Origin: Treponema sp.
GTDB lineage: Bacteria; Spirochaetota; Spirochaetia; Treponematales; Breznakiellaceae
NCBI GenBank assembly: GCA_031268125.1
Contig: JAIRXT010000061.1
Location: 1 to 6,935, forward strand
DNA: 6,935 bases
Direction of reading: 5' to 3'
The stretch's first letter is position 1, and the number at the start of each line of letters is the position of its first letter. The notes under the pieces were generated by a model. That model did no database searches and was not told the DNA's origin. It saw only the letters and a list, made by a program, of their open reading frames with translations. Positions 1-6,408 of the stretch are shown here, in pieces. The translations under genes and the position numbers were made by a program.

Positions 1-755
1 GTAAAGTTAAAACCCGCCAAAGTCATAAAAATGAAGCAGACCCACTCGATAAAGGGCGAAGAATAGGCGGCGATGCTGCCGTTGCGGGAACTGAAGCCCC
101 CGGTGGATATGGTAGAAAACGCGTGGAGTACCGCGTCAAACCAGCCCATGCCCCCCAGGGCCAGCAGCGCCGTGAGCAGGGCCGTAAGGCCCAGGTAGAA
201 GAAGCAGAGGAGCTTGGCGGTGGCGGTGATCTTGGGAGTGATTTTTTCTTTTTCCGGCCCCGTGGTTTCGGCCTTTATCAGGCTAAAGCCCCCTATGCCC
301 ATAAGGGGAAACAGGGCCACGGTGAGCATCACAATGCCGATGCCCCCCAGCCAGTGGGTCATGGCCCGCCACAGGAGCAGGGACCGGGGCAGGACCTCCA
401 CATCCTCGTAAAGGGTAATCCCGGTGGTGCTGAACCCGGAGACGCTTTCAAACACGGCGCCGGTTAAACGGGGCATGGTTCCCGAAAGCCGGAAGGGGAG
501 GCTCCCCAAAAGGCACGTCAAAACCCACATACAGAACACCAGCAAAAACCCGTCGGCGGCGGTAAAACGGATCCGCTGTTTCCGCGTAAAAACCAGCAGG
601 ACCGGCAGAGCCAGGGGCAGGGGGACGACCATTGAAACTGCAAAGGCCCTTATCATCACGGCCTCCCCCAGGAACGCCGCGGTGATAAGGGGAACCGTCA
701 TGGTCAGGGCGATAAGGATGGTAAACAGGGCCAGAAGGCGGAGCCACCCGCCCAT
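1..755 (-). CDS. trkH: TrkH family potassium uptake protein, membrane pore subunit (5' part, runs off the window)
   Basis: Translating the minus strand from the ATG at 755 gives 251 codons with no stop before the window edge, so this is the N-terminal half of a protein usually near 450-500 residues. TrkH is the inner-membrane K+-translocating subunit of the Trk/Ktr uptake system. Hydrophobic segments are seen at about residues 5-30, 36-56, 69-87, 133-157, 183-203 and 236-251. The first selectivity-filter repeat is visible as FESVSGFSTTGIT (102-114), and the second as FSTISTGGFSS (213-223); the glycines in these loops are the family hallmark. The start follows the trkA stop by 8 nt, with AAAGG five bases before the ATG, so the two are co-transcribed and probably translationally coupled. 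The C-terminal two filter repeats lie outside the window. Identity is secure. K+ versus Na+ dependence and TrkH versus KtrB subtype cannot be settled from half the protein. Confidence 0.93.
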   Translation of the reverse strand, partial: MGGWLRLLALFTILIALTMTVPLITAAFLGEAVMIRAFAVSMVVPLPLALPVLLVFTRKQRIRFTAADGFLLVFCMWVLTCLLGSLPFRLSGTMPRLTGAVFESVSGFSTTGITLYEDVEVLPRSLLLWRAMTHWLGGIGIVMLTVALFPLMGIGGFSLIKAETTGPEKEKITPKITATAKLLCFFYLGLTALLTALLALGGMGWFDAVLHAFSTISTGGFSSRNGSIAAYSSPFIEWVCFIFMTLAGFNF

Positions 756-763
756 GCCCGCCT

Positions 764-2239
764 TTACGGGTGTACGGCGAAGCATTTTTCCAGTTCCTTT
801 TCGCTGCCGTGCCTGGCAATGATGATTACCCGGTCCCCGGCCTTAAACACATAATCCCCCCGGGGAATAAAGGAGTCCCCGCCCCGGTTTGCCAGCATCA
901 CCAGGCCCCCGGAACTAAGCTGAAAACCGGTGATTGGTTTTTCCGCCACATCCGCCTCCGGGGCGACTTCAAGCTCGTAGATGCCGATGCCTCCGTCCCC
1001 AATCCGGTGAACCCCCCGGACCGCATTCCCCGAAAGCCGGGAAAGAATCGAATCCACCACCACCTGTCCCATAGGGATTACCACGTTGACCCCCAACTGC
1101 CGGGCGATAATTCCGTAACCCGTTCCGGAAACCAGGGCAATCGCCCGGCCGACTCCCCGGGATTTCAGGTAGACCGCGGTAATAATGTTGAGTTCCTGGC
1201 GCCCCGTGGCGGTGATAATCAGGTCCAGGCCGTTGATCCGCTCCTCCGCCACAAAACTTTCGTCGGAAATATCCTCGTTCAGCACCAGGGCATCGGGAAA
1301 ACGGGCGGACAGTTCCTTGCAGAGGCCGTAATCCTGCTCAATGATAATAATTTTGCGCTGAATTTTGGGGCGCAGAGCCCGCAAAAACGAAAAAAGCCCC
1401 CTCTTTTTGACGGAAACAGCCGCGGAATCATCAAAAAATCCCGGCTCTTCCCCCTGCCGCTCCGGGTACAGAAGCCCTTCGGCAATAAGGGCGCCGATCT
1501 GGCTGCCTCCCACAATGCCGATTTTCCGCAGCTCCGGGCCGTCCCGCCCCGCAAGCTTAAAAACCGCCTCCGTGTTTTCACCTTTGGTAAAGATATGGAC
1601 CCGGTCCCCCGCGGCAAGAACCGTAGCGCCGCCGGGCAGAAAACTTTCACCCCCCCGTTCAACCAGGGTTATCAGGCTTTCCCCCGGATACACCTTCCGG
1701 TAATTGAGCAGGGAAAGACCGTCCAGGGGACTCCCCGGAACAATGTCCACAGACCCCAGCTCATAGGGGGTCCCCGGAAAGGACAGCACATCCCCCATAG
1801 CCCCCCTGTCCACAGCGTTGAGAACCCAGCGGGCGGCTTCTACATCGGGGTGGATAAAGTGGTCGATTCCCAGCACCGCCGGAACCCCGGCCGGGGAATC
1901 CTGCCGCCCCGCCCGGTGGAAACGTATATATTCATTGTTCCGCACCCTGGCAATTTTAATAAGGCGGGGATAGCGGGAAGCGGCGAGGCCGCAGATGATC
2001 ATGTTCAGCTCGTCGGAATTGGTTACGCAGACCAGCGCGTCCGCTTTGGCGATATCCGCATCTTCCAGTACGCGGATATTGTTGCCCTCGTCGTGGATCA
2101 CCCGGCAGTCAAGCCGGTTTGACGCGTAGCGGGCCCGTTCCTCGCCGGACTCAATCAGCGACACATCGTGGTTTTCCTGCGTCAGCCGCTGGCACAGCGA
2201 AAAGCCGACCCGGCCTGCCCCAATTACAACAATACGCAT
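764..2239 (-). CDS. trkA: Trk system potassium uptake regulatory protein TrkA (double RCK)
   Basis: 491 residues, a little longer than the usual ~450-460 of two-repeat TrkA. It is the cytosolic NAD(H)-binding gating ring that assembles on TrkH. Two RCK repeats are seen. RCK_N 1 (about 1-150) has the Rossmann loop GAGRVG (7-12) and acidic E30 at the end of the second strand. TrkA_C 1 spans about 155-230. RCK_N 2 (about 239-405) has GGSQIG (244-249) and E301. TrkA_C 2 spans about 410-491. The odd feature is an extra stretch at about 258-295, between the first helix and second strand of the second Rossmann fold. It is acidic first and then strongly basic (KKRGLFSFLRALRPKIQRK) and accounts for the extra length. 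The start is fixed by MRIVVIGAGRVG, which begins directly at the first strand. No clear Shine-Dalgarno precedes it; a -10-like TAAAAT ends exactly 6 nt before the ATG. trkH follows 8 nt downstream. Confidence 0.95.
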   Translation of the reverse strand: MRIVVIGAGRVGFSLCQRLTQENHDVSLIESGEERARYASNRLDCRVIHDEGNNIRVLEDADIAKADALVCVTNSDELNMIICGLAASRYPRLIKIARVRNNEYIRFHRAGRQDSPAGVPAVLGIDHFIHPDVEAARWVLNAVDRGAMGDVLSFPGTPYELGSVDIVPGSPLDGLSLLNYRKVYPGESLITLVERGGESFLPGGATVLAAGDRVHIFTKGENTEAVFKLAGRDGPELRKIGIVGGSQIGALIAEGLLYPERQGEEPGFFDDSAAVSVKKRGLFSFLRALRPKIQRKIIIIEQDYGLCKELSARFPDALVLNEDISDESFVAEERINGLDLIITATGRQELNIITAVYLKSRGVGRAIALVSGTGYGIIARQLGVNVVIPMGQVVVDSILSRLSGNAVRGVHRIGDGGIGIYELEVAPEADVAEKPITGFQLSSGGLVMLANRGGDSFIPRGDYVFKAGDRVIIIARHGSEKELEKCFAVHP

Positions 2240-2245
2240 AAATTT

Positions 2246-2274
2246 ATTTTAGAATACCGGCTCCCCCGGAACAA
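2246..2274 (-). promoter_or_regulatory. Candidate sigma-70 promoter of trkA-trkH, possibly giving a leaderless mRNA
   Basis: On the minus strand, TTGTTC (2274-2269), a 17-nt spacer and TAAAAT (2251-2246) are followed by six bases and then the trkA ATG. The -10 matches consensus at 5 of 6 positions and the -35 at 3 of 6. The predicted start site would fall on or next to the A of the ATG. No good ribosome binding site lies in the six bases between. This is a sequence match only, without transcript evidence. Confidence 0.4.
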
Positions 2275-2338
2275 CTACGGAATCATGCGGCGATTTTTGG
2301 GAGTACGGCAGCCCTTCAGGGCGGGAAGGTTTATCTGC

Positions 2339-2917
2339 CTACGCATCCCACAGGGTTTTGAGATCCAGACTGAAAGGCGGTAATACGGACACCGGAATAA
2401 CGGCGTCTTTTTTATAAGCCGAAGAAATATAGCGGCCTTCCCGAAGGACGTGGACCTGCACTTTTTTTTCTTCCGGGTCCAGCACCCAGTACTCCCGGAC
2501 GCCGGCGTTGAGGTAGGCCTCAAATTTCAGAAACATTATTTTTTGGGTATTGGAAGGGGAGACTATTTCTATCACCAGATCGGGCGGGCCGTCAACGGAA
2601 CCTTTGGAGAGTTTGGATTTGTCGCAGACCACGAATATGTCCGGCTGAACTACCGTATCATCGGATTTATCCTCCTCGGGGAAAAGGCGGACATCCAGGG
2701 GAGCCGGAAATACTTCACAGGGTTTACCTTCGAGAAAAGCGTCGAATTTTACCAGAATCTTCCTGACCAAGGTCTGGTGTTCCACCGTTGGGGACGACAT
2801 CATAAAGGCTTCTCCGTTGATGATCTCGTAACGTTCGGAACCTTCCCATTCAAGGTAATCCTCGTAGGTAACGTGATCATCATCATCATCAATTAACAAC
2901 GGCAATGGTTCGGACAT
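2339..2917 (-). CDS. Uma2 family putative endonuclease (DUF820, PD-(D/E)XK fold)
   Basis: 192 residues, the normal size for Uma2 proteins, which are predicted restriction-endonuclease-fold nucleases often present in many copies in cyanobacteria and some spirochaetes; their biological role is poorly known. Family landmarks are in order: YEIINGE (30-36), VVQPDIFVV (89-97) with D93, PDLVIEIVSPSN (112-123) with E117, K131 in the following helix, and AGVREYWVLDP (138-148). D93, E117 and K131 are the likely metal-binding and catalytic set by family analogy. The residue four before K131 is Ile127 rather than the Asp often found there. The N-terminus has five consecutive Asp codons, all GAT, just before the domain. 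I chose the ATG at 2917 because AAGAGG lies six bases upstream; an in-frame ATG at 2962 has no such site and sits in the promoter. The gene stands alone between two gaps, so it is probably its own transcription unit, though read-through into trkA 99 nt downstream is possible. Family assignment is firm; nuclease activity is inferred. Confidence 0.9.
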   Translation of the reverse strand: MSEPLPLLIDDDDDHVTYEDYLEWEGSERYEIINGEAFMMSSPTVEHQTLVRKILVKFDAFLEGKPCEVFPAPLDVRLFPEEDKSDDTVVQPDIFVVCDKSKLSKGSVDGPPDLVIEIVSPSNTQKIMFLKFEAYLNAGVREYWVLDPEEKKVQVHVLREGRYISSAYKKDAVIPVSVLPPFSLDLKTLWDA

Positions 2918-2933
2918 ATTAACCTCTTGTTTT

Positions 2934-2962
2934 ACTGTAACCGGTATTTGCAGGATTTGCAA
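2934..2962 (-). promoter_or_regulatory. Candidate sigma-70 promoter of the Uma2 gene
   Basis: Minus-strand TTGCAA (2962-2957), a 17-nt spacer and TACAGT (2939-2934) match the consensus at 4 of 6 positions each. They lie 16 nt before the chosen ATG, leaving a short leader that contains the AAGAGG ribosome binding site. The position supports the start at 2917 rather than the longer in-frame start. Confidence 0.45.
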
Positions 2963-3052
2963 TTACGCGCTGCAGGCAGGGCTCTTTACGATAATTCTTG
3001 TATGTTCTTTTTGTATTAATAATTTCGTTTTTTTTACTAAAGGCTGCTGTTC

Positions 3053-3081
3053 AAAAATAGAAAAATGCCGCGCCTCCGCGG
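3053..3081 (-). terminator. Rho-independent terminator, second of a tandem pair after the lipoprotein gene
   Basis: On the minus strand CCGCG, a GAGG loop and CGCGG form a 5-bp all-GC hairpin (3081-3068), followed by CATTTTTCTATTTTTG. It lies about 65 nt beyond the lipoprotein stop codon and before the Uma2 promoter, so it would insulate Uma2 from read-through. Confidence 0.6.
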
Positions 3082-3087
3082 GATGTC

Positions 3088-3137
3088 AAAAAAAACATAC
3101 CGGGGGAAAATGTGTTAAATGAAATACAAACCCCCGG
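3088..3137 (-). terminator. Rho-independent terminator, first of a tandem pair after the lipoprotein gene
   Basis: The minus strand reads CCGGGGG (3137-3131), a loop of 24 nt and CCCCCGG (3106-3100), then TATG and eight T (3095-3088). The 7-bp stem begins 8 nt after the lipoprotein stop. The loop is longer than usual, which makes it a weaker candidate than the hairpin that follows it. Confidence 0.5.
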
Positions 3138-3144
3138 GCCAATT

Positions 3145-4137
3145 TCAAAACCCGGCCGGACTCTCTGCGGCGGGCAGGCGGATCACCATGAAGCCGGCGG
3201 CGCCGATGCTGTAGTCTTCCTGTTCTTCCCAGGCGGCGAACAGAAAATCCCCCAGACGCCGTACCTGGGAATAGACGAAATTTTCCGGCAGCGGGGGCAG
3301 CGCCGCCGTCTCTCCGCTTTCCACCGCGGGGGCCTGGGCGCTGCGATAAGTTCCCGCGCCGATCTCCTCCCCCTGCCGGGACAGATCTGCGCCCCGGAAA
3401 TAGCGGCTTTTTCTGCCGCCGTTCTGCCGGAAGATCCCCCGGTAATACCAGAGCTTGTCGATGCCCTGGCGCAGAATGTCCGCTTCCCAGCCTTCGGCGA
3501 AGGGGATGTCCGCCAGGGCGGGGACGGCCAGCGGTGTAAAAAACGCCGGGGGGGTATCCCGGGTCCGCAGGCCAAGAACCGGCGGCCGGGGCGGGGCGGG
3601 GGCGGGTTCGGCAAAGGTATCGTCCCGGTAAAAAAACAGCGCCGGCTCGTCTTCGTAGATAAATAGATTCCCTACGGTGTAGGAATCCCAATAGTCCGTA
3701 CCGGCGGCAAAGCGGTAAAGCCCCAGGTCTCCCCCTTCCACGGGCAGAATAACCAGAAGGCTGTCCCGGTTCACGGCTAGGTACAGGGCGTCCCGGTGGA
3801 CAAGCATGGCCGCCACATGGGGGGCCAGGGGCCAGGGCGTAAAGGGGTTTAGCGCCGCCTCGCCGGGGGATTGGATATGCCGGGGGGCTTCCCCGGCCGG
3901 GAAAGTCCCGGAGGAAACTTCGAACCACAGGGGGTTTCCCGCCGGGCGGATCAGGGCGATCAAGGCTTCTACGGGAAAAGAAGAGAAAAAAGGATCCTCC
4001 GCCGGTCCCTCCGGGACGGCCGCCTCTGCGGTTCCGGGGGAGGCCGGCTGTTCTGCGGAATCTTCCGGCGCCGTCTTTTTGCAGGAAAAAAGAAATACTG
4101 CCAAAGAGAGCAGACACAGGGCCCGGCAAAAACTCAT
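3145..4137 (-). CDS. Hypothetical lipoprotein of unknown function
   Basis: 330 residues, not recognised as a named family. The N-terminus is a type II signal peptide: MSFCRALCLLSLAVFLFSC, with lipobox L16-F17-S18-C19, followed by two lysines. A low-complexity Ala/Pro/Glu-rich linker (about 21-48) precedes the folded part, so the mature protein is probably tethered to a membrane and held away from it. The rest has short beta-like stretches with aromatic residues (for example 118-132 and 157-170, and the ends at 287-303 and 313-321), and a second Pro-rich break at 176-188. This alternation could suit a beta-propeller or beta-sandwich, but I see no diagnostic repeat. The ATG at 4137 is chosen because it starts the signal peptide; the frame stays open to 4377 but that extension is not signal-like and crosses a palindrome and a terminator. 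The upstream signal is weak (CAGG three bases before ATG), with TACAAT ending six bases before the start. Two terminators follow. It appears monocistronic. Confidence 0.8.
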   Translation of the reverse strand: MSFCRALCLLSLAVFLFSCKKTAPEDSAEQPASPGTAEAAVPEGPAEDPFFSSFPVEALIALIRPAGNPLWFEVSSGTFPAGEAPRHIQSPGEAALNPFTPWPLAPHVAAMLVHRDALYLAVNRDSLLVILPVEGGDLGLYRFAAGTDYWDSYTVGNLFIYEDEPALFFYRDDTFAEPAPAPPRPPVLGLRTRDTPPAFFTPLAVPALADIPFAEGWEADILRQGIDKLWYYRGIFRQNGGRKSRYFRGADLSRQGEEIGAGTYRSAQAPAVESGETAALPPLPENFVYSQVRRLGDFLFAAWEEQEDYSIGAAGFMVIRLPAAESPAGF

Positions 4138-4143
4138 AGCCTG

Positions 4144-4149
4144 ATTGTA
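4144..4149 (-). promoter_or_regulatory. Candidate -10 element of the lipoprotein gene
   Basis: TACAAT on the minus strand matches the -10 consensus at 5 of 6 positions and ends six bases before the ATG. At 17-nt spacing upstream there is only TGGTCC, a poor -35. The same 6-nt distance to the ATG is seen for trkA. Weak evidence on its own. Confidence 0.3.
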
Positions 4150-4216
4150 ACCTATCGGGCGGGCAGGGACCACCGGGACCGGAAAATTGCCGGCAATTCT
4201 CATTTTAACTTGAGGC

Positions 4217-4242
4217 TGTTCCAAAACTTTAGTTTTGGAACA
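4217..4242. repeat. Perfect 11-bp palindrome with TTTA loop; GTTCCAAAACTA repeat family
   Basis: TGTTCCAAAAC (4217-4227), TTTA and GTTTTGGAACA (4232-4242) form a perfect stem-loop. GAGGC (4212-4216) just before it is matched by an inverted GCCTC at 4251-4255, so a larger imperfect hairpin is possible. No T-run follows on either strand, which argues against a simple terminator. The minus-strand 12-mer GTTCCAAAACTA (4241-4230) recurs at 4401-4390. Confidence 0.65.
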
Positions 4243-4311
4243 ACAACCTTGCCTCGGTTCACTACACAGGAAATTCAGAAATATATGCCAAGTAACACGG
4301 GGCGCCGGGGG

Positions 4312-4340
4312 AAAAATCCACCGCCCTGCGCGGCGTTTTT
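4312..4340 (-). terminator. Rho-independent terminator after the GH127 gene
   Basis: Minus strand: CGCCGC (4335-4330 and inward), loop GCAGG and GCGGTG form a 6-bp stem with one G-T wobble, followed by GATTTTT (4317-4312). It lies about 70 nt past the GH127 stop. On the plus strand the same hairpin is followed by TTTTT (4336-4340), with one A-C mismatch in the stem, so it could act in both directions, better on the minus strand. Confidence 0.55.
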
Positions 4341-4389
4341 GCCCCCGGCAGGAAGGCCGGGAACTTGCTTCCGGCATAGGTCATTGCCG

Positions 4390-4401
4390 TAGTTTTGGAA
4401 C
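4390..4401 (-). repeat. Second copy of the GTTCCAAAACTA repeat, next to the GH127 stop
   Basis: Identical over 12 bases to one arm of the palindrome at 4217-4242, in the same orientation, and beginning 4 nt after the GH127 stop codon. Here the inverted partner arm is missing, so this would be a solo half-site. Confidence 0.5.
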
Positions 4402-4405
4402 CAGC

Positions 4406-6376
4406 TCATTTGTTGATCCACACCGTCATTTCTCCGGCGCCCCGGTTGGCCCATGCGTAGTAAGGGATGAATATAAGTTCCTGGTCTTCATACCGGCCTT
4501 CCGCCCGGTTCCGGTAGAGGGCGCCGTCCTCCCAATCCTTTTCCCGTTTTCCGCTAAAGGAGACGGTACACAGGCCCTCCAAAAGGTCCTGTTCGTAGTT
4601 CACGGTGAAGTTCGCGGGGGTTCCCGCGTGGAGCTTGAAGAGTTCCTTCCCGTTGTCTTTTTCCTCAAGGCAGTACACCAGGGGGCCCCGGATAAGGGCC
4701 AGTTTGCCCTGGTTATCCCGCACGCAAGGGTTGGTCTCCACAAGGTTCACCGGCATATCCAGGGACAGGCTCAGCCGGTCCCCGTTCCGCCATTCCTGGT
4801 TGAGCAGGGCATAACCGTCCCGCAGGGCATAGGGGGCGGCGGCGCCGTTGAGCTTTAGGCTAAAGGATTTACACCAGGAGGGAATCCGCAGGCCGTAGGT
4901 GAAGGGCGCATTCCCTTCCGCAGTAAAACTAATGTCAACCTCCCCGTCCCAGGGATACCGGGTTTCCATCTTGATGTTCAGGTCCCCGCCGGCCAGGTGA
5001 AACGCTGCCTCGCTTCCCAGGTAGAGGTGGGTGTAAACCGTGTCCGCGTTGGCCGAATGTACGTAGGACCCCAGGAAGGCGATGATCCGGGCAATGTTGG
5101 GGGGGCAGCAGGCGCAGCCGAACCACTTCTGCCGCTGAATTTTTACATGCCGCATCCTCCGGTCCTTCAGGCTTGCCTGGGGCAGGGCTTCCAGGGGATT
5201 CACGTAGAAGAAGGATTCCCCGTCCAGGGCCATGCCGCCGGTGATGCCGTTAAAAAGGGCCCTTTCTATCACGTCGGCGTATTCGGCCCTGGGTTCGATA
5301 GAGGCCATCCTGCGGGCAAAGAAGGCAAGGCCGATGGCGGCGCAGGTTTCCGCGTAAGCCGTATCGTTGGGAAGATCGTAATCATAGGAAAAGGCTTCCC
5401 CGTAGGCGGACTGCCCGATTGCCCCGGTAAGGTACATCTGTTTTTGGGTGATATTGGCAAAAAGGGCCTTGCAGACCGCAAAGAGTTCTTCATCCCCCGT
5501 AAGCCGGGCTGTATCGGCCATGCCGGAGTAGAGGTACACCGCCCGTACCGCGTGGCCTTCCGCCGTATGCTGTTCCCGCACGGGTTTGCCCGCCTGGTAG
5601 TACTGGTACTGGACATAGCTGTCCTCCCAGTAGAAGGTGTTGCCGTTCCGCCTGGTTTCCTCCTCAAAGTAGAGGGGACTCTGCCCCCGCTGATCGATAA
5701 AGTACTTGGCAAGCCGCAGGTGTTTTTCATCCTTTGTTACGGCGTAGAGCCGGATCAGGGCCATCTCCGCTATTTCGTGGCCGGGATAACCGTGGAGCTT
5801 TCCCTCCTCCGCGCCGATGTGCTTATCTACGCAGTCCACATAGCGGATCATGGCGTCCAGGAGTTTTCTTTTTCCCGCAGCATCGTAGTAGGCCGCCGCT
5901 GCTTCGATATAATGGCCCATGCAGTAGAGTTCGTGGTTGTCCTTGAGGTTGGTAAAACGCTTTTCCAAACCGTTGATGATATAATAGGTGTTCAGGTAGC
6001 CGTCATCCTGCTGGGCGCTGCAGATAATGTCGATGGTTTCGTCCAGGGTCTTTTCCAGTTCCCTGTCGGGATGCCATGCCAGGGAATAGGCGGCCGCCTC
6101 AATCCATTTGGCGAGATCGCTGTCCTGGAACACCAGGCCCCCAAAACCGGTATCCCGGGGGATTCCGTAATCCAGTTCCGGGTGGGTCAATTCCGCGGCA
6201 AGTTTGAAATTCCTGATGCAGTAACTCGGCTCGGCGCCGGGAACGCTGTCGTTCAGGGCCTTCCACTGGTAGGGGATTACCTTGGTTCTTACCCGCTCCA
6301 TGAAGGCGCCCCAAAACCGGTCGTTGATCCGGATATCCCGGGGTTTCATAAATTCGGAATAGGATGAAGGGTTCAT
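4406..6376 (-). CDS. Glycoside hydrolase family 127 protein, probable beta-L-arabinofuranosidase
   Basis: 656 residues, almost the length of Bifidobacterium longum HypBA1 (658), the founding GH127 enzyme, which releases L-arabinose from beta-1,2-linked arabinofuranose of plant hydroxyproline-rich glycoproteins. An (alpha/alpha)6-barrel fills about 10-430 and beta-sandwich domains follow to the end. The unusual zinc-cysteine active site is complete: E343 and C345 in YAETCAAIG, and C423-C424 in GCACCPPNIAR. By analogy with HypBA1, C423 is the nucleophile and E327 (AYGEAF) the acid/base, spaced 16 residues before E343 as in HypBA1. The conserved QHTAEGHAVRAVY segment is at 269-281. There is no signal peptide, so it should act in the cytoplasm on imported oligosaccharides. 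The start at 6376 has AAGGAG six bases upstream and gives the usual N-terminus. Neighbouring genes are not sugar genes; the upstream region has three dyad sites that suggest specific regulation. GH127 also includes other specificities, so the family is certain and the substrate only likely. Confidence 0.94.
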   Translation of the reverse strand: MNPSSYSEFMKPRDIRINDRFWGAFMERVRTKVIPYQWKALNDSVPGAEPSYCIRNFKLAAELTHPELDYGIPRDTGFGGLVFQDSDLAKWIEAAAYSLAWHPDRELEKTLDETIDIICSAQQDDGYLNTYYIINGLEKRFTNLKDNHELYCMGHYIEAAAAYYDAAGKRKLLDAMIRYVDCVDKHIGAEEGKLHGYPGHEIAEMALIRLYAVTKDEKHLRLAKYFIDQRGQSPLYFEEETRRNGNTFYWEDSYVQYQYYQAGKPVREQHTAEGHAVRAVYLYSGMADTARLTGDEELFAVCKALFANITQKQMYLTGAIGQSAYGEAFSYDYDLPNDTAYAETCAAIGLAFFARRMASIEPRAEYADVIERALFNGITGGMALDGESFFYVNPLEALPQASLKDRRMRHVKIQRQKWFGCACCPPNIARIIAFLGSYVHSANADTVYTHLYLGSEAAFHLAGGDLNIKMETRYPWDGEVDISFTAEGNAPFTYGLRIPSWCKSFSLKLNGAAAPYALRDGYALLNQEWRNGDRLSLSLDMPVNLVETNPCVRDNQGKLALIRGPLVYCLEEKDNGKELFKLHAGTPANFTVNYEQDLLEGLCTVSFSGKREKDWEDGALYRNRAEGRYEDQELIFIPYYAWANRGAGEMTVWINK

Positions 6377-6408
6377 ATACGCTCCTTGAGGCTAAACTTG
6401 ACCCGCAA
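6373..6408 (-). other. Possible 11-codon leader ORF overlapping the GH127 start
   Basis: On the minus strand GGAGG lies four bases before a TTG that opens an 11-codon frame (LRVKFSLKERI), ending in a TGA that overlaps the GH127 ATG as ATGA. The arrangement fits translational coupling. The frame lies over the regulatory site nearest the gene and uses a rare start codon, so it may be chance. Confidence 0.2.

Noticed and set aside
448..819. 123-codon minus-strand frame overlapping the trkA-trkH junction
   Set aside because: It is an out-of-frame shadow of TrkH, whose real frame contains the selectivity-filter motifs and stays open to the window edge.
770..2122. 450-codon open frame on the plus strand opposite trkA
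   Set aside because: It is antisense to a fully supported TrkA gene, has low-complexity Pro/Gly/Arg/His composition and no domain; G+C-rich coding DNA often leaves such frames open.
2918..2962. Longer Uma2 start giving 15 extra residues
   Set aside because: It has no ribosome binding site and would begin in the -35 of the candidate promoter, whereas the ATG at 2917 has AAGAGG at good spacing.
4138..4377. In-frame extension of the lipoprotein by 80 residues
   Set aside because: The added residues are not signal-like and bury the signal peptide and lipobox; the DNA holds a palindrome and part of the region after the GH127 terminator.
4997..6367. 456-codon open frame on the plus strand opposite GH127
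   Set aside because: Antisense shadow of a complete GH127 gene with all catalytic residues; no recognisable motif and no ribosome binding site.
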